In this document: one piece after another, positions 52,066-63,415 of the stretch
Position numbering within the stretch: position 1 is the stretch's first letter
How the letters are laid out: each line of letters starts with the position of its first letter
Source of the DNA: Helianthus annuus
Taxonomy: Eukaryota > Streptophyta > Magnoliopsida > Asterales > Asteraceae
Length of the DNA stretch: 64,000 nt
NCBI RefSeq assembly: GCF_002127325.2
Contig: NC_035446.2
Location: forward strand, 153,380,629-153,444,628
Direction: 5' to 3'
Notes under the pieces: model-generated
The model's database searches: none
What the model saw: only the letters and a program-made list of their open reading frames with translations
What the model was told of the DNA's origin: nothing
Position numbers and translations under genes: made by a program

Positions 52066-53085
52066 AACCAGGCTTAAAGTATATGTGTCAGATTTTTGTA
52101 GTCTTCTACATTTCACACTGAAATAGCTTCTTGTACAGGAGTTTGAAATATATTGTTAACTTCTAAACCAACTCACCCCCTATTTTTACACAACCATAAC
52201 TTTTTTTCAGACGTTAATATTTTAATTTGAAAAAAAGTACACCATAAAAACAAGCATTTTATCATCTTAATTTAACTTGAGTATAATATTGCTACAGTTG
52301 TTTTTTTGTTTGTAAAAAAAAATAACAAATTACGAGATTACCTAATGTATTTATTTCCTACTGTATAATGTCGACACCCCTCTAGTGCGCTCATATATCC
52401 ATGGCTTTGTATTTCTTCATACCCAAAAAAAACTAAAAATTTCAAAAACTTCTAACGAATAATTATTTTATTTTTTATTTTATATTATTTTAGGGTAGAT
52501 TTATCGTCTATTATGTGTAATTTTTTCATTAAGTTATAAATTTAATAATAGCCTTTAACCTTTTAGAATCATTTAAATGATTTATTCATTATTTATAAAA
52601 TTATATTTAAATCTAAATTATACCTTGAATAATAAAGTCATTTTAGCATATAAAGGGATGTCCAATGTTCGACGCAACAGAGAAAACAACACTTAAAGAT
52701 TATCAACGAGTTGAGTTGAGCTAAGCCAAGGCTAACCCGACTAAAAGTTCACACCGAGCAAGTTTGGGTCAACTCGAATATAAAATTAGGCTGAAATCTT
52801 AAACTCAAACTCGGCTTGATTAAAATTCGAGTTGGCTTGCTCGACTCAGTTTGGCACAACTTTACAACTTAATCTATCTTAAGGGCCAAAGATATAACTT
52901 ATTCTTACTAAAGGGCTAAAAATAATCCTTTACTTATTCAAAGGGATGAGTAAAACTACAAGGATAAAGAGATTTAGCGGTACTGCCACCACTGGCGGCG
53001 ACAACCCTATTATCATAGCTAATGGTTTGATCCGGAACGCAGTGTCTTGAAATAACCCCAGTCATCCATTTCTTATCTTGATCCA
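52066..53085. other. Intergenic sequence with a fragment related to element F5
   Basis: The part at about 52190-52310 (ccataactttt...aagtacaccataaaaac...gagtataatattgct) resembles the F5 arm near 29300-29400 and may be a short relic of that family. At 52690-52860 is a gagttgagttgag/aactcgaa-type repetitive stretch often seen in plant repeats. No gene. Confidence 0.35.
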
Positions 53086-54791
53086 ATGGTTGAGGTTATT
53101 TTAAGCAATAGCAGTGACTACTATTCACCGACATCGACACAATACATCACTACTAAAAACCCTAAAACAAAATCAGCAACATTAAGCGGGATTTCTTCCC
53201 TCCATTCCCCATTTACCCCCAAATCTCTTCATCTCTGTCACGAAATAAACTCCAAATCACCCAAACTTCAATTCCACCATCTCTTATGTCACAACCCCCG
53301 ATCCCTGGTTCCCGGGAACGGGCGGTCGCGAGCCAGTTTCGGTGGTATCACGTTTATTTATTCAATTTGGCAGCGGAAATTTTCATCAGGATCGTAGTTA
53401 GGAAATGTTAAATCAGAGTAAACCACCTCGTTTAATAATATTAAACATATGGGTAAAACCCAAGTTTTCAGTACACACATTTTATAGGAATAAATCCTAT
53501 TTATTTAATAAAAACATCCATTTTATTCTTAGGTAACTTTATTGCCACTTTTCCAAGCCTTCAATGCTGTCCAGCTGGCTTCTATTTGGCTTTCACATTT
53601 TGTTACCTGAAACGCGTTTTAAAACATTTTGTCAGTGGGAAATACTGGTGAGTGAATCCCAGTTTAATCAAGTTTAAGTAAAAACCAATTTGCAGTATTG
53701 AGGGCACATCCGCAATTACATTTGTATCCAAGACATCACAATTAACATCAGTGGTATGGTCATACTCAACTTATGGGATGTTACCACGCCAGTAACCAAT
53801 TTTGTATACAAAACCCCAACATACCCACTATAATTGTATTCTTTACAAATACTCAATAACTGCTTTGTATGTATTTATTAAATGAGGTTTTGTAAAAACA
53901 GTAACAAAAAGTGGATCAACTCACAAAAATGAGTATATAAAAAGAAGGATCACTCACATTGTTGTTTTAGGTTACTCTTTAGGGTTTCCTGGTGAATATC
54001 TATAATTTACACAAATGCACGTGTGTTAGTATAATAACCCATTTTAACATTAGTAATACCCTCCCCGAGACGGCATTCCAACGACTACGTCGGGCAGAAC
54101 CACGACAGCCGTTACGGAACCCTAGATCAATCGGGCAGCGTATCTAATACGTCTCTAGGGGTTATAATACTTACATCGTAGCAGAACCTCGCTATTTTAG
54201 GGGATATAATGCCCGGGAGACGTCAACCTCCGGCCACTACAGAAAATTAAGAAAGAAAGAAAGGAATGAACGAGCAGACTGAAGGCCCGGTGCCCTCTTT
54301 ATATAGGGTTGTAATCGCGTCTCCACGCGGCCTGCGTTAAGTAAGGCTAACCCTTACGCGGCCCGCGTCAACCTCCGGTCAACGTATAGCTTGGCCCGGT
54401 CATCTACTAGGTTCGACACGATGTTGACACGTGTCAGCTCAGGGTCGTGCCACAATTCAGGACACTCGCGGCCCGCATGAACTTAGACTAACTCATACGC
54501 GGCCCGCATGAACTAAAGATTTCAGCGGAGTCCATTTACATATTAATGCGGCCCGCCTTAGGTTGAGGTGAGGTCATACGCGGCCCGCCTCAACTTAAGA
54601 TTTAGGGTTTTTAATTTATTTTATGTATTATGTTCTACTTTGGGCTCGGTTTTCACATACGGGGTGCATATAGAGACATGTTGAGACATTTTAAGATATA
54701 TTAGGGTGTCAAGATTATTATGAGGGTGTTGGTTTTACCGAGGGTTGTTATATCTTACCCCAAATCGGTTAGTATTGTTGATTTCTTCTCT
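53086..54791 (+). pseudogene. Unidentified gene fragment split by a solo LTR
   Basis: Before the LTR, 53086-53286 is open and Ser/Thr/Pro-rich with His pairs (GISSLHSPFTPKSLHLCHEI...LQFHHLL), a composition like the start of an organelle-targeted or low-complexity protein; the first codon counted (53086) is TTG-like and the real start is unsure. The LTR at 53287-54752 interrupts it within a Leu codon region. Beyond the duplicated TCTTA the frame continues for a few codons (LLPQIG) and then reaches a possible donor (cggttagt). I recognise no family. It may be the first exon of a host gene or a fragment carried by another element. Confidence 0.3.
53287..54752 (-). repeat. Solo LTR (1.5 kb) with TCTTA target duplication
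   Basis: Begins TGTCACAACCCCCGATCCC and ends GGGTTGTTATA, where the last bases would be ACA in an intact LTR. TCTTA flanks both sides exactly (53282-53286 and 54753-54757). The complement of ctttatataggg near 54297-54306 is a - strand TATA box. Its length, ends and architecture are like the chromovirus LTR at 55809-57245, but the sequence is not the same, so it belongs to a related family. Confidence 0.8.
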
Positions 54792-54944
54792 AATTTGTAG
54801 ATTTTTTGTCTATCATTTTTTGATTAATTTGTGTTTTTGTGAACTGGCTTCTCACCACCATCGGAGCCCCTCGACCACTACCACCACAAAACCGGCTTAA
54901 CCTTTTCAATATCGGTTAGTTTTCTTTTAATTTGTTTAGTTAGT

Positions 54945-55250
54945 GTGTTTTATAAATGTGTGTATGTTGGTATATGTAGGTGTGTGTGTGTATGTATATA
55001 TATGAATGTGTGTACGTAAGTATGTATGTATGTGTGTATGTAGGTGTATGTATGTGTGTTTGTAAGTATGTAAATGTGTGTATGTAAGTATGTATTTGTG
55101 TGTAAAGCATGTAAATGTATGTGCATTTGGTGAAAATGTGTACATGTAAGTATGTATGTATGTAAATGTGTGTATGTAAGTATGTATATAAGTGTATGTA
55201 TGTTAGTATTTGAGTACATATGTGTGTATGTAACTATGGAAATGTGTGTA
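54945..55250. repeat. TG/TATG microsatellite cluster
   Basis: About 300 bases of gtgtgtatgtaagtatgtatg in varied order. The - strand ORFs with THIHTYTHTH text across it are artefacts of the repeat. Confidence 0.9.
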
Positions 55251-55385
55251 TGTTACCAATGAGGTGGTGGTCCATGATAAAGGCAAAACCTTTAAACACC
55301 TAAGTTTGGAAGGGGGAGGTTTTGGGTTTAAGTCACGCAGACGACAAAGATTAAACGAAATTTGTCGTTCAAAAAAAACGTGTGT
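55250..55385 (+). repeat. Possible tRNA-derived SINE fragment
   Basis: Gaggtggtggtcca followed about 45 bases later by gaggttttgggtttaagtc resembles the A and B boxes of RNA polymerase III promoters, and a poly-A-like tail (aaaaaaaa) comes at about 55370-55378. The A box match is weak and no TSD was found. Confidence 0.3.
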
Positions 55386-55506
55386 GTGTTTGGTTTGGAA
55401 AAAAATACGGCTAAGTTTGATAATTTGTATGTTTAATTTTGTATATATATGTTGTTATATTGTGAAATTCGTATGCCATCATTTGAAAGTTATTATATTG
55501 GTTTAG

Positions 55507-55740
55507 AAAATACTCATCCAAAATTGAAATCATTATTTAAAACATAACGAGCTTAGAAAATACCCGCCCGAAATTGAAATTATCATTTAAAACATAACGA
55601 GATTAGAAAAACGCGACCAAAATTAAAACCAACATTTAAAATATAACAAGCGTAGAAATACGCACACAAAATTTTAATTATCATTTAAGACATAATGTGC
55701 TTAGAAATACCCGCCAGAAATTGATTTAGAAATTAATTTC
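55507..55740. repeat. Minisatellite, about 49-bp unit, nearly five copies
   Basis: Unit starts at about 55507, 55556, 55605, 55655 and 55703. Each has aaaata-ccg-cc-aaattgaaat, then tatttaaaacataac and gagcttag. Copies diverge by several bases each. Non-coding. Confidence 0.8.
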
Positions 55741-55808
55741 GTGTTGTCCACATTTAGTTTAGGACTCTTTTTGAATACTTTATCTCATTTAGGATGTGGA
55801 TGTGTATT

Positions 55809-57245
55809 TGTCACGGCCCTCGACCCGGTTTTACCGTTTCAGGAGCCGCGGGACAGAAATCCTGCGGTATTTAAATTTTAGGCGACAGCGGAAGTCTTTT
55901 TAAAACAGGATCTTTTAATAATTCAAACTGCCCGTTTTTATAACCGAGGGATAAAATCCCCTAATTTACAATAATGGGATTTCTCCGGGAAATCTTTATT
56001 TTCAAAACATGTTTCTTTTATTTATTTACGATGAGCCACTTTTCTAAGCTGGGAGTGCTTCGCGGCACTTCTCTTTCTTTGCTCACAATATATCACCTGA
56101 AACAGGTTTGAAAAAGGTTTTGTCAGCGGGGAAATACTGAGTGAATCATTCATTTTACTAAAACGACACATTAGTTATAATTCACAGTATTAAGAGCGAT
56201 TACAATGTTTCTGATATCAAACCAACTACCCACGGTACTTTATCACTCGACCCACTGGCCCACCTGTCCAGTGGTGTCTGTGATTATGGTCATATCACCC
56301 ATTGGCTGCCCCAATGTTGAAGATTATCAAGTAATGTATACAAAACCCCACATACCGGCTGTAACTTGGTGATTACAAAGACTTAATCCCTGAAATTATA
56401 ACTTTGAAAATAACTTGGAGTTTTGTAAAACAGTTGATAAAAAGAGAATGACTCACTTTGCACATTTTACGAGCAGAGTTTAAGCCTTACTGATTTGCCT
56501 GTGATTAACCTAATTTAAATAAAATTCACACACAAACGGGTTAGTAACTAATTCAGCAGTTACGTCAATTCACGAGATTAAACCCTCACAACAATTAATA
56601 AGTGCAATACTTAATAATTCAATGGATTCACAACGAATGACAGAGCATAGTCCGAATTCGAACAGCACTCAAACATTCAAGTCGAAATCACAATGAATAA
56701 CAAAGTATCAGCTCAATTTGAGCAGCACTCAAACAATCGTTGGATAGTTATAATCGATCGGACGTTGAATCATAATAGCGATCGAGTTATTACCCTGATT
56801 GCGGCAGCACCTCGTGATTCGTGTGTGTGTTGATAGTAATTTACGTATAACTCAGTGCATGAAACGAGTTTTAATGTCGAAACAAGAAATCTGATCAAGT
56901 CCCAAGCCCCCCTATATATACTGAAATTTCGAACCTCCCGCGAGTCGCGGAAGGTGCTTCTGTTTCTGTCGCGTATCGCGGGGCATACCTCCCTAGCCTA
57001 GGGTAGCCTCGTGTCTTGGGTAGCCTTGGTGAGTCGTCAGTTTATGTATTCCTAATTCAGACAACGTATTTTCGAAGATAATTATCATTTAGGGTTTAAC
57101 CCCCTTGAGTTTTAGGGGTCCTGATCCTGATTCCGATTGTTATGAAAATTTTAGGGTTAGTGTAGAATTGCTTGGGTTTCTCAATTAGGGTTTCCTTAAT
57201 AGATAATTAATTTACTAAGTATTAATTTTAGTGTGAGTTGTTACA
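55809..57245 (-). repeat. 3' LTR of the Tekay-like chromovirus
   Basis: 1437 bp, TGTCACGGCCCTCG at the left and GAGTTGTTACA at the right (TG...CA). The second copy of this LTR begins at 63416. A - strand TATA box is the complement of 56912-56920 (ctatatata), which gives the promoter direction expected for an element read leftward. A left flank of GTATT would be one TSD copy; the other lies beyond the window. Confidence 0.92.
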
Positions 57246-57263
57246 TCCTCCCCACCTTAGGAA
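57246..57263 (-). other. Polypurine tract of the chromovirus
   Basis: The complement, CTAAGGTGGGGAGGA, adjoins the inner end of the 3' LTR. Such tracts resist RNase H and prime plus-strand DNA. The integrase-chromodomain stop is about 20 bases further in. Confidence 0.8.
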
Positions 57264-57281
57264 AAATCTCGTCCTCAAGAT

Positions 57282-58859
57282 TTACTGGAATAGATGAGGA
57301 TATTTCCGCTTCATTTCTGATTCCAGCTCCCAAGTGTATTCTGGTCCTCTCTTTGAATCCCATTTGACTTTGACTAACACTAGTCGCTTATGTTTGAGAA
57401 ACTTGACTTTCTTGTCTTCTATTTGCAGTGGTTTCTCTATGAATTTTAACTTTTCATTTACCTCTATATCATGAAGAGGTACTACCAGGGATTCGTCTGA
57501 TAGACATTTCTTGAGATTGGATACATGAAACACATCATGTACTCCAGCTAATTCTTCTGGTAGTTGTAAACGATAAGCTACTGGTCCTATTCGTTGGATT
57601 ACTGGGAATAGTCCAACATATCTTGGACTTAGTTTTCCTTTCTTACCGAATCGTACTACTCCTTTCCAAGGAGAAACTTTCAAAAGTACTTTGTCTCCTA
57701 CCTGAAATTCTAACGGCTTGCGACGATTGTCGGCATAGCTCTTCTGACGATCTCGAGCTGTTTTCAGTCTTTCCTTGATTTGTGTTATTTTGTCAGTGGT
57801 TTCTTGTACGATTTCTGGACCTGATAATTGACTTTCTCCTATTTCTGCCCAACATACTGGAGTTCGGCACTTGCGTCCATACAGTGCTTCGAATGGAGCA
57901 GCTTCGATGCTCGAATGATAACTATTGTTATAGGAGAATTCAATTAATGGTAAATGGTTATCGCAATTACCACCAAAGTCAATTACACATGCTCGGAGCA
58001 TGTCTTCCATTGTTTGTATCGTCCTTTCACTTTGTCCGTCCGTTTGAGGATGATATGCAGTACTTAAATTGAGTCGGGTTCCCATAGCCTCCTGGAAACT
58101 TGTCCAGAAACGGGAAGTGAAACGACTATCTCTATCTGATACAATGGAGAGTGGGACTCCATATAAGGATACTACTTCATCTACATACAACTTGGCTAAC
58201 ATTTCCATGCTAAAGGTTTCCTTCATTGGTAGAAAATGAGCTGATTTGGATAATCGATCCACAATTACCCAAATAGCATCATTACCTTTTCTGGTTTTGG
58301 GTAACTTAGTAACAAAGTCCATTGTTATGAGTTCCCATTTCCATACAGGCATTTCTAACTGTTGTAGTAGTCCTGAAGGTTTCTGGTGTTCTGCCTTAAC
58401 TTGTGAACAAGTAAGACACTTAGATACGTATTCAGCTATATCCTTTTTCATTCCTATCCACCAGAAATTATTCCTTAAATCTTGATACATCTTATTGTTT
58501 CCTGGATGTACAGTGTACCTAGATTTATGTGCTTCTTCTAAAATCTTATTTCTTAATTCTCCCTGCTTAGGTACCCAAATTCGTTTCTTGTGGAATCTCC
58601 AAATTCCATCCTTTCCTTGTTCTAGTTCCTTTAGGTAACCTTTCATTCCTTCAGAATCATCTTTGATTACCGTTTCCTGAACGTTCTTCAATTGTTTCAT
58701 TAAATCTAATTGTAGATTTAATCTAAGAGCACGGACTCGTTTTTGCTTTTCATGATACTTACGACTTAAGGCATCTGCGACTACGTTTGCGTTTCCTTCG
58801 TGATATTGAATATCACATTCGTAATCGCTTAGGATTTCTATCCACCTTCTTTGCCTCAT
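57282..58859 (-). pseudogene. Chromovirus RNase H end, integrase and chromodomain
   Basis: 525 codons, part of one pol frame displaced by a frameshift at about 58860. Residues 1-35 complete RNase H ([18 protein letters not shown]). The integrase zinc region has H111, H118, C148 and C151. The catalytic triad is D181 (TMDFVTKLP), D242 (IVSDRDSRF) and E278 (DGQSERT), with 35 residues between the last two. Then come [13 protein letters not shown], the GDKVLL strand and VFHVSNLKK, and finally a chromodomain-like tail ([30 protein letters not shown]), about 476-524. The tail is what assigns it to chromoviruses, probably the Tekay clade, whose integrase targets heterochromatin. No other lesion is seen in this part. 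Confidence 0.92.
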
Positions 58860-59308
58860 ATTAACTCTTTTTGCCCAAATATATACCTTAAACTTTTATG
58901 ATCTGTATACATAGTAAACTTACTTCCGTACAGATAATGTCTCCAAATCTTAAGGGCAAAAATTATGGCTCCTAACTCTAGGTCATGAGTTGTATAATTT
59001 TCCTCGTGCTTTTTCAACTGTCTAGAGGCATACGTAATTACCTTTTTGCGTTGCATCAACACACATCCATATCCTAATTTTGAAGCATCACAGTATACTT
59101 CAAAATCTTCGGTTCCTTCGGGTAAAGCTAAGATTGGAGCGTTCGTCAATTTGTGCTTTAGAATCCTAAAAGCTTCCTCTTGTCTAGTTCCCCATTCGAA
59201 CTTAACTGCCTTACAGGTTAGCTTAGTCAAAGGTACAGCTATCTTAGAGAAATCTTTAATAAATCGTCTATAATATCCAGCTAATCCTAGAAAACTTCTA
59301 ACTTCCAT
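58856..59308 (-). pseudogene. Chromovirus RNase H
   Basis: 150 codons between an in-frame TGA (59315-59317) and a frameshift. It begins at the RT-RNase H junction ([17 protein letters not shown]) and contains [18 protein letters not shown], where D of CDAS is the first catalytic residue, then [19 protein letters not shown] and [10 protein letters not shown]. It ends at ...FGQKELI followed by TGA, where family members read on into MRQRRWIE. Loss of one base in the short A run near 58862 would explain the break. RNase H degrades the RNA strand during reverse transcription. Confidence 0.9.
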
Positions 59309-59314
59309 AGCCGT

Positions 59315-61786
59315 TCATGGAACCTTCCAATTGGTGACTGCTTCTATTTTAGCAAGATCTACGTGAATTCCTTCGTGATTCACCATATGACCTAAAAATT
59401 GTACTTCCTGCAGCCAGAATTCACACTTCGAGAATTTGGCATAAAGCTTTTCCTTTCTTAACAAGGTTAAGAGTGCATGCAAGTGTTTACAATGTTCTTC
59501 CTGACTTTTGGAATAAATGAGTATATCGTCAATGAACACGATTACGAATTTATCCAAGTATGGTTTACAGATCCTATTCATCATGTCCATAAATGCGGCT
59601 GGAGCATTTGTTAATCCAAAGGGCATGACTGTAAACTCATAATGACCGTACCTAGTTTTGAAAGCAGTTTTAGGTATGTCCTCCTCTTGCACTTTCAGCT
59701 GGTGATATCCAGATCTTAAGTCTATCTTAGAGAAATACCTAGCTCCTTGCAATTGATCAAAAAGATCATCAATCCTAGGTAGTGGGTATCGATTCTTAAT
59801 TGTAACCTTATTCAATTCCCTATAATCGATACACATTCTCATCGACCCATCTTTCTTTTTCACAAACAACACTGGTGCACCCCAAGGGGATGAACTAGGT
59901 TGTATAAATCCTTTGCTTAGTAATTCATCTAATTGCTTTTTCAATTCTAGCATTTCAGTAGGTGCTAATCGATAAGGTGCCTTAGCTATTGGTGTAGTAC
60001 CTGGAATTAGATGAATTCTAAATTCTACTTCCCTATCTGGTGGTAACCCAGGTAATTCTTCTGGAAAGACATCTGGGTATTCTGAAACTATAGGGATGTC
60101 CTGGAGTTCCTTACTTTTAGTGTTAATGATTACAGAAATCATATACACCATTTCTTGTTTCCTTGAATAACTAGCCAATTTCATTACTGAAATGAATTTT
60201 AATGGCTTCCGAGGTCTATCTCCTGTAATTAAGATTACTTCTCCTGTGGGGGTACGGATTTCTACGGAATTCTTATCACACAGGATTCGAGCATGGTTGG
60301 CGACTAACCAATCCATTCCTAATACTACATCGAATCCGGCTAAATTCATAGGTAACAGGTTTGCAGAAAACTTATGGCCTAATAGTTCTATCTTTCCTTC
60401 TTGCAATACCTTATCTATGTTGACAGAATTTCCATCTGCCGTTTCGACTGTAAAAATCTGCCTAAGGGTAGTTAAAGGTAGGTTAAGAGCTTGGCAGAAT
60501 GAAGTATTAATGAAACTTTGGTTTGCACCAGAGTCAAATAATACTTTTGCATAGACGTTATGTACTAAGAACGTACCCGCTATCACGTCTGGGATGAGTT
60601 CGGCTTCTTGAGTGGTCAGCTGGAATGCGCGAGCATTTTTCTTAGTTGCCCCTTCAGCTTGCTTGCCTTTATTATCTGCGGCTTTAACCAATTTAGGGCA
60701 TTCTATTTTGTAATGTCCGGTTTCTCCACAGTTATAGCAGACTATGGCTTTCTTTTTGCAGTTATCTTCACTATGTCCTACTGATTTGCAAAAATTGCAG
60801 GTTATATAGCATCTTCCAAAATGCTTTCTCTTGCAATTTCTGCAGAATGGCGGGGTTAAGGATTGCCCTGTTCCTCTTCTTTTAAAGCGGTTATTATTAC
60901 CCGTACGAAATCCCTGGGTAATCTTCTGAGCCAATTCCTTCTTTCGATCTTCTTCTCTTGTGCGCACCAGTTCATCGGTTAAGGTGTTGGCTAATTCTAC
61001 AGCATCGTGAATAGTGCGTGGTCTTGCAGCTTTAACGATGTTACGGATTTCTCCGATTAATCCCCAAATATAACGGGAAATGAGTACCGGTTCTGGCGAA
61101 GCCAGGTTAGGTACCACTCTCGCATATTCGAAGAATGTCGAAGTATATCCTCGACAGTCGACGCCTATCATACGATGACTCAGGAACTTGTTTGCCATTT
61201 GTTCCTTTTCGTATTCGGGATAGAATTTTCTTTCGACAAGACTCTTAAATTCTTCCGAATTCATCGCATAGGCCACCCTTTTTCCTTTTGCTTGTAGCAC
61301 TGTGTTCCACCATTCTAGCGCCCCTTCTTTGAACAAGTTTGACGCATACATCACTTGATCTTCTTCAGCACATTTGCTTATTGCAATTACTGCTTCGGTT
61401 TTCTCTAACCAACGCAGTGTTGCAGTTGCCCCTTCATTACCTGCAAATTCTGCTGGTTTACAGGCAAGAAATTCCTTGTAAGTGCAACCAGGCGTTGCAG
61501 CTTTCATTTTCTTAGGGAGTGGGGCCTGTTGTGGATTGTTATCATGATTATCATGATTGCCGCCTCCATTTACACTATGGCTAAAATTATCTTCCTGAGT
61601 ACGTTTACTAGGAATGATTTGTTGGGATTCAACAGGTTTCCTAGCAGCAGCCATGATTTCTGGAATAACATTGGCTATCCCTTGAGTGATGATATTTTCA
61701 ATATCTTGTCTAGTCATGTATTGGTTTTCCTGATTTTGCTCAGACTGATTCTCTTCATTAACTGGTTCATTACTAGCGTTTTCCAT
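59315..61786 (-). pseudogene. Chromovirus gag-protease-reverse transcriptase
   Basis: 823 codons from ATG 61786. Gag: an acidic Asn/Gln-rich start, a capsid region ([24 protein letters not shown]) and a basic stretch. Three CCHC-like knuckles follow at about 312-362 ([40 protein letters not shown]). Protease: [12 protein letters not shown] at about 416-425. Reverse transcriptase: [44 protein letters not shown] and the catalytic [10 protein letters not shown] at about 747-756, then [11 protein letters not shown]. It ends at WKVP with a TGA at 59315-59317; the next codons in the same frame continue into RNase H, so this is one nonsense change. Gag forms the particle, protease matures it, and the reverse transcriptase copies the RNA. 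Otherwise the frame is intact, so this is a young copy. Confidence 0.93.
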
Positions 61787-62036
61787 CTGATAATTGATAT
61801 AAGTGTAATTTATTAGTATCTAATTATTGGTAACAAAATCAGCACAGATAACACATAGATTATTACAACATACAAAATATAACCAAAATTGTCTATGCCT
61901 CGACTTCTGTTTTGTTTTATATATTATATCTGCTTCAATACACACCTTTTATCTTACATTGTTTTATTGCCCATTTTACAGAGTTAGTTTTACTGTATTA
62001 GTTATAATACAAACAAACTTTTCCAAACCCTCCCCA

Positions 62037-62762
62037 CTATTCTTGGATCAACTTCCAGGAAATCTGCTCCCCAATTTCCTTGATCCTATTCCCAGTGCCT
62101 ATCAGTTCTTCACCAAACTGATGAAGCTCGGCCAGGTTTTCATAGCTCATTGGCGGATTGGGGACAGGTTCTGGATCAAACTGTGGGAGAAAACTATAGG
62201 GACTATTAACTATATTTTGGAATTGCCAGTCATTGGTCCACCATTCTTCCATTTGGCCTAATGGTCGTGTGTGTACTAGTGGGTCTGGAATAACTGGTTC
62301 TAGGTTTATTGGGAATTGGGCTGTAGCAGGATAAGAGAAGAGATTATTGTTGACAGGCTCTATGACATCACAATTGGCCAGTAGACGGTCTATTTCGTCC
62401 TGGAATGTGATCTCCTCTGGCTGTTTAGAGCTTTCTCCGATCACTATTCCCTTTTGCTTTAGGTCTATCCCTATTTCTGTCCCTACTGGTTTGGAACTTT
62501 CTCCGGTTTCTATTTCCTTTCCCTTGCTCACACTCACAGGATTTTCTATTTTAAGGAGTCTCCTAGTTGCAGGTTTTCTTCTGCGCACTTTTCGCCACCC
62601 TACATATCTTCTCCTCTTTTTAGGTTTTGCTTTTTCCAGCGGTGGGGCTTGGAATTCCAGAGGTTCCTCTATGTCAGCAGTGTAACCAGTGAAGTTGTGG
62701 GTGATTTCAATTGGCACAGGATAGAGGTTGAGGTTCTGAAACGCCTCGGATAGCTCACTCAT
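62037..62762 (-). CDS. Extra ORF of the chromovirus, 5' of gag (about 241 aa, unknown)
   Basis: Between the primer-binding site and gag, in the sense direction. The likely start is ATG 62762 (MSELSEAFQNLNLYPVPIE); ATG 62774 is in frame 4 codons earlier. A strongly basic patch, KKRRRYVGWRKVRRRKPATR, at residues of about 45-65 suggests a nuclear or nucleic-acid-binding role. The rest is rich in Glu, Pro and Asn, with two similar Ser-Ser-Lys repeats (GESSKP, GESSKQ) and a Trp-containing segment (EEWWTNDWQFQN). No gag, protease or transposase domain is visible. It is fully open over 240 codons although gag-pol has lesions, so it may be under selection in the family. Function unknown. Confidence 0.6.
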   Translation of the reverse strand: MSELSEAFQNLNLYPVPIEITHNFTGYTADIEEPLEFQAPPLEKAKPKKRRRYVGWRKVRRRKPATRRLLKIENPVSVSKGKEIETGESSKPVGTEIGIDLKQKGIVIGESSKQPEEITFQDEIDRLLANCDVIEPVNNNLFSYPATAQFPINLEPVIPDPLVHTRPLGQMEEWWTNDWQFQNIVNSPYSFLPQFDPEPVPNPPMSYENLAELHQFGEELIGTGNRIKEIGEQISWKLIQE

Positions 62763-62937
62763 GCTGTGTAGCATATATGCAAAATGCACAAAAATGCTAA
62801 GTTAAAACATTGGAACAAAGTTTAACAAATAAACATTTTTTTTATTGCACACTAATTTGTACAACATAACAGCAAACAGAACACACTCAGATTTATTTAT
62901 TTATTTACTGGGAAGTACTTATTTTTAGATTTAAAGT

Positions 62938-63261
62938 TTAAAGATTTGCATTTTCTGCTACGGTAGCGAGCAGATACAAATTTGCCCATTTTTCATCTAG
63001 ATTATTTTCCCCTGGTGGATTATTGCTAATTTCCTGAATCTCCGGGTTAAACCTCACTCTCTTGGTTTGGGGTTTCTTTTTCTCTTGACCCTTCCTAATA
63101 ATCAAATTCCTTTTCTCTGGTGTAAGTGGATTTTCATAATTTGCCTTACGAACAAAGATTCCTTCCTCTAACTCAATGGGAGATTTGGAGGAAGAGGTTC
63201 CCTGTTCTTTAGGTGTACTATCTAATTTGTGATAGATAGCAGAAATCTTTTGTTTACCCAT
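62938..63261 (-). CDS. Second extra ORF of the chromovirus, 5' end (107 aa, unknown)
   Basis: Starts at ATG 63261 (MGKQKISAIYHKLD), about 130 bases inside the primer-binding site, and ends at TAA 62938-62940. It is basic overall with lysine-rich runs (KGQEKKKPQTKRVRFNPE) and an ordered-looking end (EKWANLYLLATVAENANL). No family recognised. It could be the first exon of a spliced product with the next ORF (62037-62762), the gap between them being about 175 bases, or a short leader ORF. I cannot tell these apart from sequence. Confidence 0.5.
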   Translation of the reverse strand: MGKQKISAIYHKLDSTPKEQGTSSSKSPIELEEGIFVRKANYENPLTPEKRNLIIRKGQEKKKPQTKRVRFNPEIQEISNNPPGENNLDEKWANLYLLATVAENANL

Positions 63262-63393
63262 ACTGTAATTTCAACAATTAATAAGTTAATGCACATATAT
63301 TCACAGAATGACAATTAAAATTTTTCCTAATTGTTTTTCAGTAGGCTTAAATCAATTAGAACAGTGAGCTTTAATCAGTAAGCTTAAAACAGT

Positions 63394-63406
63394 GGCTCTG
63401 ATACCA
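63394..63406 (-). other. Primer-binding site of the chromovirus
   Basis: The complement reads TGGTATCAGAGCC, matching the 3' end of plant initiator methionine tRNA. It lies 9 bases inside the end of the right LTR. Confidence 0.92.
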
Positions 63407-63415
63407 CCTTATTTC

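Noticed and set aside
54936..55219. His/Thr-rich ORFs on the - strand
   Set aside because: They are translations of a TG/TATG microsatellite with no independent evidence of a gene.
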